A stretch of DNA of 64,000 nt, from NCBI RefSeq assembly GCF_041321155.1, contig NZ_JBGGWB010000001.1:1747501-1811500 (forward strand). Reading direction: 5' to 3'. The notes beneath the pieces are model-generated. The model was not told the origin of the DNA. It worked only from the letters and a program-made list of their open reading frames with translations, and ran no database searches. Position 1 is the first letter of the stretch. Every line of letters begins with the position of its first letter. Shown in pieces: positions 9,488 to 18,085 of this stretch. A program made the position numbers and the translations under genes. This DNA comes from Sphingomonas sp. IW22. GTDB lineage: Bacteria; Pseudomonadota; Alphaproteobacteria; Sphingomonadales; Sphingomonadaceae.

Positions 9488-12305
9488 TCCGCCCACGGCC
9501 GCGCCGGAAGGCGTGCGGGACCTCCTGGCAGCCGCGCTGGCGTCCGGCGGGGCGAGCGCCGCGGTCGGTCCCATCGTCGAACGATTGCGCACCGTGGAAT
9601 ACTCATTGGAGGACCTGCTGGACGACGTCGCCGCCGTTCAGGCGGGCGTGAACGGCGACCAACGCGCCTCCGCCGTCCTCAACCATATCGTGCGCGATTG
9701 CCTTGGCACCACCGCCGCCGTGCACGAGGCTGCAATCGAGACGATGGCGCATGGCTTTTGCGAGCTGGACGGGAGGGGGCGGGTCGTATTTGCCAATCCG
9801 GCGCTCGCGGCGATTATGCCCGGCTGCGTCGGCCGGGCGTTCGCGCACTGGTTCGGGCGGAGCGCTCCCGATGTGCGCGCCGCCCTCGCGCACGGGAGTG
9901 GCAACCGCGTGCTGCAGCTCGACGTCCGCACGGGGGACGGGCGCAGGCCGGTCCTAGTCGAACTCGGGCGCGTGAACGACGGGAACGCCTCTTTTGCGAT
10001 CGTGACCGACCTGTCGGCCGCGGAGGCGGCCGAGCGGCGCGTGCTGGCGGCGTCGCCCACCGCCATCTTGAAGCTGGGCGCGCGCGGCCGCCTGCGCTTC
10101 GTCAACGCGGCGGCGGAGGAGCTGCTCGGGCGGCCCGCGGCCTCCATGCTCGGCCGAACCGTGCTGGCGTTGCTGCCCGTCCGGGATCGGGCCCGCGTGC
10201 GCGAGGAGATGGCGCGGCGCAGCCTGGGCGAGCCGGGCGATTACGAACTCGATCACCTTCGCCCGGGCGCCCGCCGGCCCAACCGCCTCCATGTGCTTGC
10301 CCTGCCCGATCTCGGCTACGCGGGCGGCAAGCCGGTGGGCACGCTGGCGATGCTGCGCCCGCTCGACGACGGGATCGTAGCGCGCGAGCTCGTGGAGATC
10401 ATCGGGCGGGCCACGGTACCGGCCGACCTGTTCGGGGAAGTGATGGCGCAGGTCGCGCGGCTCATGCCGTTCGCCCAAGCCTATTTGATGGCCTATAGCG
10501 CCGATGCGACTTTCGTCCGGGTGATCGGCTCCTTCCCCGACCGGCCGCCGGCCGACAGGGGCCGCTGGCTCGCCGTGCCGGCGCCGCTTCGGCCGCTGGT
10601 CGACAGGGAGGACGGAACGGGCGGGGCGCCCGACCAGATCTGGCGCGCCTTCGACAGCGCCGGCAAAGACGCCGCCGCCGGGCCGGAGGCGCTGGAGGGT
10701 CTGGGCGTCCGGTCCTTCCTCTACGCCCCCATCCGCGAGAAGAGCAAGCTCAAGGCGGTGCTCCTCCTCCTGGGGCGGGAACCCGGCCTGTACCGGGACG
10801 GCGCGGAGGACCGCCTGCGCGCGCTGGGGGCGATGGACGCGGCGGCGGCCGCGCTGCGGTTGGATCGGGCGCGGGAGCGGTCGTTCGAGCGCAAGTTCCT
10901 GCGCGAGCTGGCGTCGCTCGATGGCAGCCGGGAGATGGCGGCGCGCGTGTGCGAACGGCTGGTCGGCTTCTACGGATGGCAGAACGTCGCGCTGTTCAAG
11001 GTGAACGAAGTGGAGGCCCGGTTCGAGCTTGTCGCGCAGCGCGCCGCGCCGGTGGACGGCATCGACCTGCCGTCCTTCCACACGCAGCCCCTGGCGGACG
11101 GCCTGCTCGGCCTAGCGTTCGAGCGGGGCGCGCCCGTTCGGATGGGGGACGTCGACGACGGCAGCCTCGAGGCGGGCAGATACGTCGCCGGTTCGCCCGA
11201 CACCCGATCCGAAATCTGCGCGCCCGTGCGCCTGGGCGATCGGATCGTGTGGATGCTGTGCGTCGGCGACCGCCGGTCCAGGGTGTTCGAGGGACCGGAC
11301 GAACTGGCGCTGCTTCGGACGATCAAGCTCCTGGAGCCTTGCCTAGCGCGCGCGATCGAGGCCGAGCTGGGGAACCAAGCGCTGGACATGGTCCCGGACG
11401 GCGTGGTGCTGGTCGATCCCGACGGCGTGGTTATGCGATGCAACGCGAAGGCGCGCATGATGCTGGGCGGCGGAGCGGTGGGCCGTCCCTTCGCCGAACG
11501 CTTGGACGATCCAGAGGTCGCCCGGGAGCTGGCCCACGCCGCCAGCGCGCCGCGGGACGTGGTGGTCCGGGACGGCGACGGCGCCCCACTGGTGGTGCGC
11601 ATGCGCCACCAGACGCATGAGAGCGCCTATCACCACCGCGTGATCGTGCTGGAGGACCGCGGCGCCAAGCGCGCCGACGCCAGCTTCGCGCGAGTGGACA
11701 AGGTGCTGGCGGACATGGCCGACCGAGCCCGGGGACCGCTGTCATTGGTGCACAGCTTCCTCGGTGAGATCGCACGCTCGGCCGACACGCGCGAGCCGGA
11801 GGCGCTCGCCGGTTTGGCGGAGAAGGCGTTGAAGCATCTGGACCGCTTCTCATTCGACCACCGGGACGTGTCGGACGCGCTGAGCCGGCGCGCGGACGCG
11901 GCGGGCGGCTCCGCGCCCGACGCGGCGGCGCTGCTCGCCACGCTGCTGGACGAGCTGCCCCCGTCGGTGCGCACCCGCATACGCGTGGAGCCGTCCTCGT
12001 CCGACGGACCGCTTCCCGTCGACGCGCGGCCCGGCGAGACGGCCGAGCTGATCCGCAATATGCTACTCCGGGCGGTGGAGCTGACGCCCGGCCATGTCTC
12101 CACAGAGCTGGCGGCGGACCGCCGGAACGGCGAGGTAGAGCTGATACTGGCCTGCCCCGGCGCGGGGGACGTTCCCGCCGATCGCGATCCGGCCGACCGC
12201 CTGCTCGCCAGGGAGGCGCGCGCGCTGGGTGCGCAGTTCGAACGGCTGGCCGAACCCGGCGGGCAGCGGCTGCGCCTCAGCCTTCCGGAGGCGGGCCATG
12301 TATGA
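9468..12305 (+). CDS. PAS/GAF sensor with degenerate histidine-kinase core
   Basis: A 945-residue soluble protein. The first 80 residues are helical; two PAS-like domains follow (about 85-185 and 190-290), then GAF-like domains (about 310-460 and 475-625), another PAS-like domain (about 635-730) and a C-terminal region laid out like a histidine kinase. The H-box reads MADRARGPL where kinases have MAHELRNPL, so the phosphoacceptor histidine is replaced by Asp752. The N-box keeps one Asn (RNMLLRAVELTP) and the G1 box DTGxG is CPGAG. Catalysis is therefore unlikely. It overlaps both neighbours, by 20 and 8 bases, so its amount is probably coupled to the two CHAT proteases. It probably senses a ligand or redox state and signals by contact. 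Confidence 0.75.
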   Translation: MTPSSPDPPTAAPEGVRDLLAAALASGGASAAVGPIVERLRTVEYSLEDLLDDVAAVQAGVNGDQRASAVLNHIVRDCLGTTAAVHEAAIETMAHGFCELDGRGRVVFANPALAAIMPGCVGRAFAHWFGRSAPDVRAALAHGSGNRVLQLDVRTGDGRRPVLVELGRVNDGNASFAIVTDLSAAEAAERRVLAASPTAILKLGARGRLRFVNAAAEELLGRPAASMLGRTVLALLPVRDRARVREEMARRSLGEPGDYELDHLRPGARRPNRLHVLALPDLGYAGGKPVGTLAMLRPLDDGIVARELVEIIGRATVPADLFGEVMAQVARLMPFAQAYLMAYSADATFVRVIGSFPDRPPADRGRWLAVPAPLRPLVDREDGTGGAPDQIWRAFDSAGKDAAAGPEALEGLGVRSFLYAPIREKSKLKAVLLLLGREPGLYRDGAEDRLRALGAMDAAAAALRLDRARERSFERKFLRELASLDGSREMAARVCERLVGFYGWQNVALFKVNEVEARFELVAQRAAPVDGIDLPSFHTQPLADGLLGLAFERGAPVRMGDVDDGSLEAGRYVAGSPDTRSEICAPVRLGDRIVWMLCVGDRRSRVFEGPDELALLRTIKLLEPCLARAIEAELGNQALDMVPDGVVLVDPDGVVMRCNAKARMMLGGGAVGRPFAERLDDPEVARELAHAASAPRDVVVRDGDGAPLVVRMRHQTHESAYHHRVIVLEDRGAKRADASFARVDKVLADMADRARGPLSLVHSFLGEIARSADTREPEALAGLAEKALKHLDRFSFDHRDVSDALSRRADAAGGSAPDAAALLATLLDELPPSVRTRIRVEPSSSDGPLPVDARPGETAELIRNMLLRAVELTPGHVSTELAADRRNGEVELILACPGAGDVPADRDPADRLLAREARALGAQFERLAEPGGQRLRLSLPEAGHV

Positions 12306-13971
12306 TCGGGTGGTGGTCGCGACGGCCGACGAGGTGTTCGGCGACGGCTTCGGCGCGGTGGCAGACAAAGTCGCCGACGAGATGGCGCGGGGGAGCAGCC
12401 GCGAAACCGCGATGTCGGTTAAGCGACTGCGGGCGTTGCTGGCGAGGCGGGCTGCCGGGCCCGGCGATCTCTTCATCATAGACTTGTCTCTTCCGGAAGG
12501 GGGCGGCGCGACCACGGACGGGTTCGGAGCGGCGTTCGCCCTCGCGGCGGAGCTCCAGGACGGAGCCGATCCCCCCGCGACCATCCTGCTCGCGGCTCTC
12601 GCCGCTCCCGAGCTGCGCAAGCGCGTGGACGTGATGCCGCGCTGTCGAGTCTTCGAAGTGCCGGACGCCGCAACCGATTTCTTCCACGCGGTGGCGCTCG
12701 CCCGCGCGCTCGCCCGGTTGCCCGCCGCCGGTCGGGCCGCCGCGCCCGAGCCGAAGGCAGCCCGGAAGAGGTACGCGCTGCTCGATCTGGACGTGAGGGC
12801 GGGCGGTGAAGTGCGTGCCACCCTCAAGCTGCGCGGCGAGGACCGGGACGACAGCCGGGACCGGACCGCCACCTTCCGCATCGACCCGGACCGACTTAAG
12901 GAGCTTGCTGCGCGGTCGAGCGCGCTGCGCGACGAGTTCTCGGCCAAGCTGGAGCGCGGCGCCGAGTGGAGCGCGTACGTCGACCTCTGGCACGCCCGCT
13001 ACCAGGAGCTAGGCACGGCGGTTAGCAACCTTCTCGACACGAGCCAGTTCGCGGCGTTGTACGCTTTGGCGGAGGATCGCGCCGGCAAGAACGCCCGGGT
13101 CCGCTTCAACCTCGACGGGGAAAGCTTCGGGGTCTGCTGGGAGGCCGCGTTCAAGGGCACAAGCTGGATGGCCGTTGACACCACGGTGATTCGGCGCGTC
13201 AGCGACGCGGACGGCAGATCGGAGGCGCAGCTCGACGGCGGCGACGGTCGACTGGACGTGCTTGTGGTCGAGTCCGACCCCGCGCCCGACGCGCGCTACG
13301 ACGGACCGCAGGACGCGCAATGGCGGGCCGAGTGGAAAGAGAAGGCCAGACGGGGCTTTCCCCGCGTTCCCGGCCTTCCACAGGAGCGCGCCGTCTTCGA
13401 GAAGCTGGACGGCCGGCCGAACTTCAGCGCCCGTATCCTGCGCTCGCAGGATCGGGCCGGGCGGTTCGATCTTCGCCAGGAGCTGCGCGACGAGCTGCTG
13501 AGCCCCAGGGATCGGCCCTACGACGTGGTGCACTTCGCCGGCCACGCGATATGCCCCGACACCGGCCCGGACGCGCGCGGCTATCTGGTGCTGGCGGGCC
13601 GGCCGAACAATTATGCCTTGCCGATCGGCGTCTTCGCGGAGTGGCTGGCCGAGGCAGGCGTGCGGCTGGCCTATCTGAGTTGCTGCCGTTCAGCCGCCCC
13701 GCGCGCCACCTTCGAGCTCGCGCGCAAGCGCATCCCGCTGGCGCTCGGCTTCAGTTGGGATCTGGACGGCGGGGGCGCCGCCGAGTTCGCTGAGGAATTT
13801 TACGGCCGGCTCCTCGACAACGACCTGCGCGTGTGCCGCGCGTTTCAGGAGACTAAGGCGGCGCTGCACGACCTTCATCGGACCGGCAGCCCAATCTGGG
13901 CGTCGCCCGTGCTCGTGACGCAGCCCATGGAATGGCTGGACGTGGAGCGCTGCCTCGGTGCCGTCTCCTGA
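12298..13971 (+). CDS. Receiver-like domain-CHAT protease
   Basis: A 557-residue protein. Residues 1-140 have the alternating strand-helix pattern of a response-regulator receiver, with Asp62 in FIIDLSLPEG at the phosphoacceptor position, but the acidic pair after strand 1 is reduced to a single Asp. A linker and helical region lead to a CHAT domain with His416 (VVHFAGHA) and Cys462/Cys463 (YLSCCRS); by alignment to the SACET motif Cys463 is probably catalytic. The ATG at 12298 overlaps the sensor's stop by eight bases and is preceded by GGAGG at about 12286. It ends the operon. The preceding pseudo-kinase and this receiver-like domain look like partners. Confidence 0.8.
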   Translation: MYDRVVVATADEVFGDGFGAVADKVADEMARGSSRETAMSVKRLRALLARRAAGPGDLFIIDLSLPEGGGATTDGFGAAFALAAELQDGADPPATILLAALAAPELRKRVDVMPRCRVFEVPDAATDFFHAVALARALARLPAAGRAAAPEPKAARKRYALLDLDVRAGGEVRATLKLRGEDRDDSRDRTATFRIDPDRLKELAARSSALRDEFSAKLERGAEWSAYVDLWHARYQELGTAVSNLLDTSQFAALYALAEDRAGKNARVRFNLDGESFGVCWEAAFKGTSWMAVDTTVIRRVSDADGRSEAQLDGGDGRLDVLVVESDPAPDARYDGPQDAQWRAEWKEKARRGFPRVPGLPQERAVFEKLDGRPNFSARILRSQDRAGRFDLRQELRDELLSPRDRPYDVVHFAGHAICPDTGPDARGYLVLAGRPNNYALPIGVFAEWLAEAGVRLAYLSCCRSAAPRATFELARKRIPLALGFSWDLDGGGAAEFAEEFYGRLLDNDLRVCRAFQETKAALHDLHRTGSPIWASPVLVTQPMEWLDVERCLGAVS

Positions 13972-14510
13972 CGACGACAGATACGCCCACGCTTGCCGTG
14001 CTGATCGTCGTGGCGGCCGTTTCCTGCCGTCGAGGTTACCCGCCTATAATTCAAACCTGCTTTAGCGGCCGTGCGTAGCGCAGCGGCAATGCCGGCCGCA
14101 GGACCTCAGGCGAATTGGTTGTCCACTTCGTCGGTTGTGGTCGGCCGCGCGGCCGCGAACTGCTGGAGCATGTTCCCTGCTTCCAGCTCGGCCACGAGTT
14201 CGTCGGCCAGTTGCTTCAGCGAGCGCGCTCGAGCCCGGCCTGGTTGCGCGTAATCTCGACAGAGCCTGAGATCAGGACATTGCAAGTCTCACCGGACGTT
14301 TACTGTGAGGCCGCCTGCCTCGGCCCGGTCCAGCCTCAGCAAACTCTTAGCCGCTAAGCGACGGAACTCGGAATCGGCCGCAGTTCCAAGGTGAACGAAT
14401 GACCGGTTTAAGAAAGTTCCCGAGGCGGCCTGAATAGCGACTTCTGGGTCTTTATAGCCGAACAGGGACGATGATCCCGGTCGGCAAGTGGAAGCGAGTT
14501 CTACACCGGC
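13972..14510. other. Island right end with degraded coding remnant
   Basis: No intact gene is visible. On the minus strand, 14106-14290 reads like the C-terminal end of a protein (RSLKQLADELVAELEAGN in one frame, VLISGSVEITRNQAGLERAR in another), joined only if a frameshift near 14230 is allowed. I do not recognise the family. The rest shows nothing beyond short chance frames. Confidence 0.35.
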
Positions 14511-14531
14511 CAAATCCTGTCCCCGCAACCA
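14511..14531 (+). repeat. attR: second copy of tRNA-fMet 3' end
   Basis: An exact 21-base copy of 1722-1742, including the encoded CCA, with unrelated sequence immediately upstream. It marks the right boundary of the island and lies 15 bases before a strong terminator. Confidence 0.85.
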
Positions 14532-14545
14532 AACTTGAATCAATC

Positions 14546-14578
14546 AAACCGCCTCGGGTCCCTCGCGGCGGTTTTTTT
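14546..14578 (+). terminator. Rho-independent terminator, probably the original rrn terminator
   Basis: An eight-base perfect stem AAACCGCC/GGCGGTTT (14546-14553 and 14567-14574) is followed by a run of seven T. It directly follows the attR copy of the tRNA end. Before the island entered, it would have been about 15 bases after the tRNA-fMet, where the rrn terminator belongs. Confidence 0.8.
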
Positions 14579-14867
14579 GTGCCTTTTTGACGCCGACACC
14601 AGCATCGTCGCCAAGTCGCTTTCCTTCAGCATGAAGCACGCTACCAGGCGGCATTATCACCACGTCGATGATGCCCGGCTACGGGTACTGGGCGCGCAGA
14701 CCAGCCAAGCGTAAAAACCGCTAAGCCAAACAACGAGCGCTTCGCAAATCCACGACACCGGCCAGATCCGCCGGTATTTCGCGATGAACCCTAACCCCAT
14801 ATCGAGGCCCTAGCGAACTAGGCCGCCGCTTATTTTAGGATGTCGCGATCAGCCTACATCCTAGTCG
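14579..14867. other. Gene-free spacer
   Basis: No frame longer than a few tens of codons and no motif that I recognise. It separates the island from an IS3-type transposase remnant. Confidence 0.4.
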
Positions 14868-15069
14868 AATTGCGGCGCAGCCTCTCAATGTCCCGCTGCT
14901 CGGGCTTCATCTGACCGTTGCCGGGGAATACCGCCCAAGGCCGGTTTCCGCTTCGCATGCCCATTTCCGTACCACGTTCTCGTGCAAGCTCAGTCGCGCG
15001 CGGCTTGGCGGCCCCACTTCACGCCTTGAGCTTGAACTCCTGGCTGAACTTTCTCCGTTGCATTTCCAT
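14868..15069 (-). pseudogene. IS3-family transposase OrfA remnant
   Basis: Three minus-strand pieces in different frames match the order of an IS3-type OrfA: MQRRKFSQEFKLKA at the start, then LHENVVRKWACE, then AVFPGNGQMKPEQRDIERLR. At least two frameshifts or small deletions separate them. No OrfB and no terminal repeats are visible. It lies between the tRNA island and the alcohol oxidation cluster. Confidence 0.75.
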
Positions 15070-15121
15070 CCTCCGCTTCCAAGAACTTGGCCGATCGGAT
15101 CGATAAACGGGTTCAGCCTCG

Positions 15122-17422
15122 TCAAAAGACGGCGACCAGCGAGGCAAACCAGCGGCGCGGCGCGCCCGGGCCGATGGCGCGCGGGTCGCTTGCGCCCGGT
15201 ACTTCGATGATTTCAACCTCGTCCACCTCGCTGAACGTGCCGAAGGTGCCATAGCGACGGTCGAAGATGTTTCGCACCTCGCCGACAAGGCGGAGTCCGC
15301 CGGCGAGCGCGAATCCGGCGCGTACGTTGGCGATCAGATAGCCGTCGAGCGGTGCCACGTCGTTGCCCTCATCGCCCACCAACCGCTGCCTAGAACGCGC
15401 GATCAGGTCGCCGCCCAACGACCAACCACTTGTTGCATAGTCGGCCGACAAGGTGCCGCTGTGTCGCGGGATGCCGGGCAGGCGGTCGCCGGATTCGACC
15501 GCGATCGTGCCGTCGTTGGCGGCGGTCGGGTTGGCCGGACTCGACAGGGTCAGAGGGGTGCGGAACGTTGCGTCGATGAACGCATAGCTTGCGGCGATGC
15601 GCCAGCCCTTCGCCTCGTAGCGGAGATTCGCCTCGACCCCCTGCCGCCGCGTGCGGCCGATGTTTCGGAAATAGGCGCGGCCCCGAATGTCGGAGGCGAC
15701 ATACTGGATGTCATTGGTGTTGGTTGTGTGGTGGGCTGAGAGCAACCAGTTCAGTGTGCTGCGATGGCCGCTTGCGCCCAGTTCCCAGTGGCGCGAGACG
15801 ACCTGGTTCAGGGGCGGGTCGGCGACAAAGAAATTGGTGAGCGAGCAAGGCGCGTTTTCGTCCGCGCAGGAAAGCTCGGCCGCGGTCGGCGCGCGGCTCG
15901 TTTCTGCATAGCCTGCGCGCACGGTAAGCAGCGGGGATAGCGTCCAGTCGAACTCGATGCCCGGATTCAGGCGTTCGAAGGAATGGCGCCCGTTCAACGC
16001 CGTACCAATCTGGTCGATGAGTTCGATCCGCGTACGGTTCCAGCGGACGCCGATTTCCGCCGACAGGCCGGGGGCGATCGGAAGACGGTCGAGGGCGAAC
16101 ACGCCGACGTTGCTGCTGCGCGTGACGAGGCCCACGGGCGCGATCGCGCCATCGGGTTGGACGATCGTCGGGCCAAGCCCATCGACCCCGCGTGTCTCGT
16201 CGATCACCCCAAGCTCGGTCGAAGTATCGAAACGGGTCCGCGCCTCGTCATAGCTTGCGCCGAACGCGAGCAGATTGTCGGCCGGGCCGAAGGGCCGCGT
16301 ATCGACGATCTGGGCAAGGATCCCGCGACTGCGCGTCCGCTCGCGGCCATAGTTTCGCACGCCATAAGCATCGACGCCGCCGAATTCGGTGATCGGATTG
16401 CCGGCCGCGTCGGTCAGGACCGACTGCTCCTCTTCCTCGGCATCGTCGCCCCCGACGGTTTCGAGGCAGAGCAGACCTTGTTCGTCGTCATCCTCGCATT
16501 CCTCGATATCGGCGGCGTCGCCGTTGAGGTTGCGGCGGAGGAGAAACTGCTCATAGGCCGTTGCCTCGATCCGCGTCTGCGCGCCGAGCCGCAGCCAGGG
16601 GTGGACGCTGACCCGCCAATAGCTGCTGCGGGTGTTGTCGGGATGGGTGAAGACGGCATCGCGGCGCGCGGCGTAGAGTTCGACGGGCACGACACCGTTT
16701 CCGGTCAGGTTGCTGTCGGCGCCGATCAGCTTGACGTGCAGCCCGCCGGCCGCGCCGCCATAGCCGAAATCGGCATAGCCGTTGTAGAGCGTCGAGGGGC
16801 TGAAATCGCGCCAGCCGCCGTCATGGCTTTCCTGCGCGGCAATGAAGGCGCTCCACGGTCCGGACGACACCCCTGCCGCTGCCGATCCTTCGGCATAGCC
16901 ATACTGCCCGCCCGTGCCGCTCAGCGTCAGGCCCTGCGTGTCGCGCCCGGTCGCCGTCTCGATCACGATCGCCCCGCCGAGCGCGTTGAGGCCATAGACG
17001 GGGTTGGCGTCGAGCAATGTGACGCGCCGGATCGCCGCTTCGGGGATCAGGTCGAATTGCACGGTGTCGCCGAAAGGCTGATTGAAGCGCGCGCCGTCGA
17101 GGTAGACGGCCAGTCCCTGCGCCAACCCCTGTAGTGGCGAGGCCGAGAAGCCGCGATAGACGAGGTTGGGTTGCCACGGATTGTTGTGCGCATCCTGAAG
17201 CGTCACGCCCGCGATCTCGCGAGTCATGGCGGCGAGCAGATCGGGATTGCCCGCGCGGGTGATCGCGGCGGCGTCGACGGTGACAGCATCGTCGGCATCG
17301 GCGGTGGTGCCGGGTGCGGTGACGACAACGGGGGCGTCGGTCGATTGCGTTTCCTGGGCATGGGCGGCGTCCGCCATGATGCTGGCGATGGCGGTTGCTG
17401 CCAGCAGGGCCGGTAAGCGCAT
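15122..17422 (-). CDS. TonB-dependent outer-membrane receptor with acidic loop
   Basis: A 766-residue receptor with signal peptide (cleavage after AHAQ), an N-terminal plug with DAPVVVTAPG and a beta-barrel ending in FASLVAVF with terminal Phe. Around residues 305-335 an extracellular-type loop is packed with acids and two cysteines (EECEDDDEQ, then DDAEEEEQ). The gene faces away from the PQQ cluster but shares its promoter element, 50 bases before the start. In this context it may import a cofactor such as PQQ or a lanthanide complex; the acidic loop makes metal binding plausible. Substrate is inference only. Confidence 0.85.
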   Translation of the reverse strand: MRLPALLAATAIASIMADAAHAQETQSTDAPVVVTAPGTTADADDAVTVDAAAITRAGNPDLLAAMTREIAGVTLQDAHNNPWQPNLVYRGFSASPLQGLAQGLAVYLDGARFNQPFGDTVQFDLIPEAAIRRVTLLDANPVYGLNALGGAIVIETATGRDTQGLTLSGTGGQYGYAEGSAAAGVSSGPWSAFIAAQESHDGGWRDFSPSTLYNGYADFGYGGAAGGLHVKLIGADSNLTGNGVVPVELYAARRDAVFTHPDNTRSSYWRVSVHPWLRLGAQTRIEATAYEQFLLRRNLNGDAADIEECEDDDEQGLLCLETVGGDDAEEEEQSVLTDAAGNPITEFGGVDAYGVRNYGRERTRSRGILAQIVDTRPFGPADNLLAFGASYDEARTRFDTSTELGVIDETRGVDGLGPTIVQPDGAIAPVGLVTRSSNVGVFALDRLPIAPGLSAEIGVRWNRTRIELIDQIGTALNGRHSFERLNPGIEFDWTLSPLLTVRAGYAETSRAPTAAELSCADENAPCSLTNFFVADPPLNQVVSRHWELGASGHRSTLNWLLSAHHTTNTNDIQYVASDIRGRAYFRNIGRTRRQGVEANLRYEAKGWRIAASYAFIDATFRTPLTLSSPANPTAANDGTIAVESGDRLPGIPRHSGTLSADYATSGWSLGGDLIARSRQRLVGDEGNDVAPLDGYLIANVRAGFALAGGLRLVGEVRNIFDRRYGTFGTFSEVDEVEIIEVPGASDPRAIGPGAPRRWFASLVAVF

Positions 17423-17472
17423 GATTCCTCCCCGATCTTTTGCCGGTGAGCGTGGCAGGCGGGGGGCGCGGT

Positions 17473-17490
17473 TTCTCTAGACCTTTGGTA
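17473..17490 (-). promoter_or_regulatory. Candidate shared element, TonB receptor promoter
   Basis: Read on the minus strand this is TACCAAAGGTCTAGAGAA, sharing TACCAA-G with five other sites in the cluster but weaker in the second half. It lies 50 bases before the receptor start codon and overlaps the 3' end of the rhodanese gene. Confidence 0.35.
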
Positions 17491-18010
17491 TAATGGCGGG
17501 GCCGTCGGGGCCGCCCGCAGGCTTGGCCGGGGCAAGCGCCCAACCGCGTTCGCGCCAGCCGTCGATCCCGTCGGCGAACCAGCGCACGTCGCGGTATCCG
17601 CCCGCGACCAGCCGACGTGCGGCGTTCCAGCTCATCCAGCAGTCGGCGAGGCAGAAGACGATGACGGTCTGGCTTTTGTCGGCAGGCGCGGCGGCCAGCA
17701 GCCAGCGAATCGTGCCAGACGGCGCGTCGCCGCGTCCCGCCTCGGGCAGCCAGCGCGCGCCGGGGATCGTTTCATGAACCTCGGCTAGGCGCCATTCGCG
17801 GCGGGCGTTGTCCCAATGCCCGCCTTCGGCCGGTGTCACGTCGATCAGGCGCGCCTCGCGGCGCTGAAGCGCACGCACGGTGTCGACGTCGATGCGCGTC
17901 ACCCCGGCCGGGGCGCTGGGCACGACGCTGCGATACCGCGCAATGCGATAGCCCGCGGCATCGAAATTGCCGCTCTGCGCCACCACCAGCAGCATCAGCG
18001 CGCGCCACAC
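17477..18010 (-). CDS. PQQ catabolism-associated CXXCW-motif rhodanese-like protein
   Basis: A 177-residue protein with a hydrophobic N-terminus suggesting export and a rhodanese-like fold. The signature CLADCW gives the CXXCW motif of a family found beside quinoprotein alcohol dehydrogenases. The active-loop segment VIVFCLADCW precedes a typical ending (GGYRDVRWFADGIDGW). The start is GTG at 18010 after AAGGAGG at eight bases. Its exact role in periplasmic quinoprotein assembly or electron transfer is not established. Confidence 0.82.
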   Translation of the reverse strand: MWRALMLLVVAQSGNFDAAGYRIARYRSVVPSAPAGVTRIDVDTVRALQRREARLIDVTPAEGGHWDNARREWRLAEVHETIPGARWLPEAGRGDAPSGTIRWLLAAAPADKSQTVIVFCLADCWMSWNAARRLVAGGYRDVRWFADGIDGWRERGWALAPAKPAGGPDGPAIIPKV

Positions 18011-18060
18011 TGCCCCGCCTCCTTGTCCGTTGGTCGGATGGTAGGCGGGCGGGGGCGGGG

Positions 18061-18078
18061 GTAAACCATACCTTGGTA
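18061..18078 (-). promoter_or_regulatory. Candidate shared element, rhodanese promoter
   Basis: On the minus strand it reads TACCAAGGTATGGTTTAC, 50 bases before the rhodanese GTG. It contains the inverted repeat ACCA-N5-TGGT and ends only seven bases before the ATG of the divergent SoxYZ-like gene. Confidence 0.5.
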
Positions 18079-18085
18079 GGAGAGG

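Noticed and set aside
3029..13971. Gasdermin-type pore-forming effector next to the CHAT proteases
   Set aside because: Bacterial gasdermins often pair with such proteases, but neither the 354-residue lipoprotein nor the 113-residue protein shows a size and pattern that I could link to that fold.
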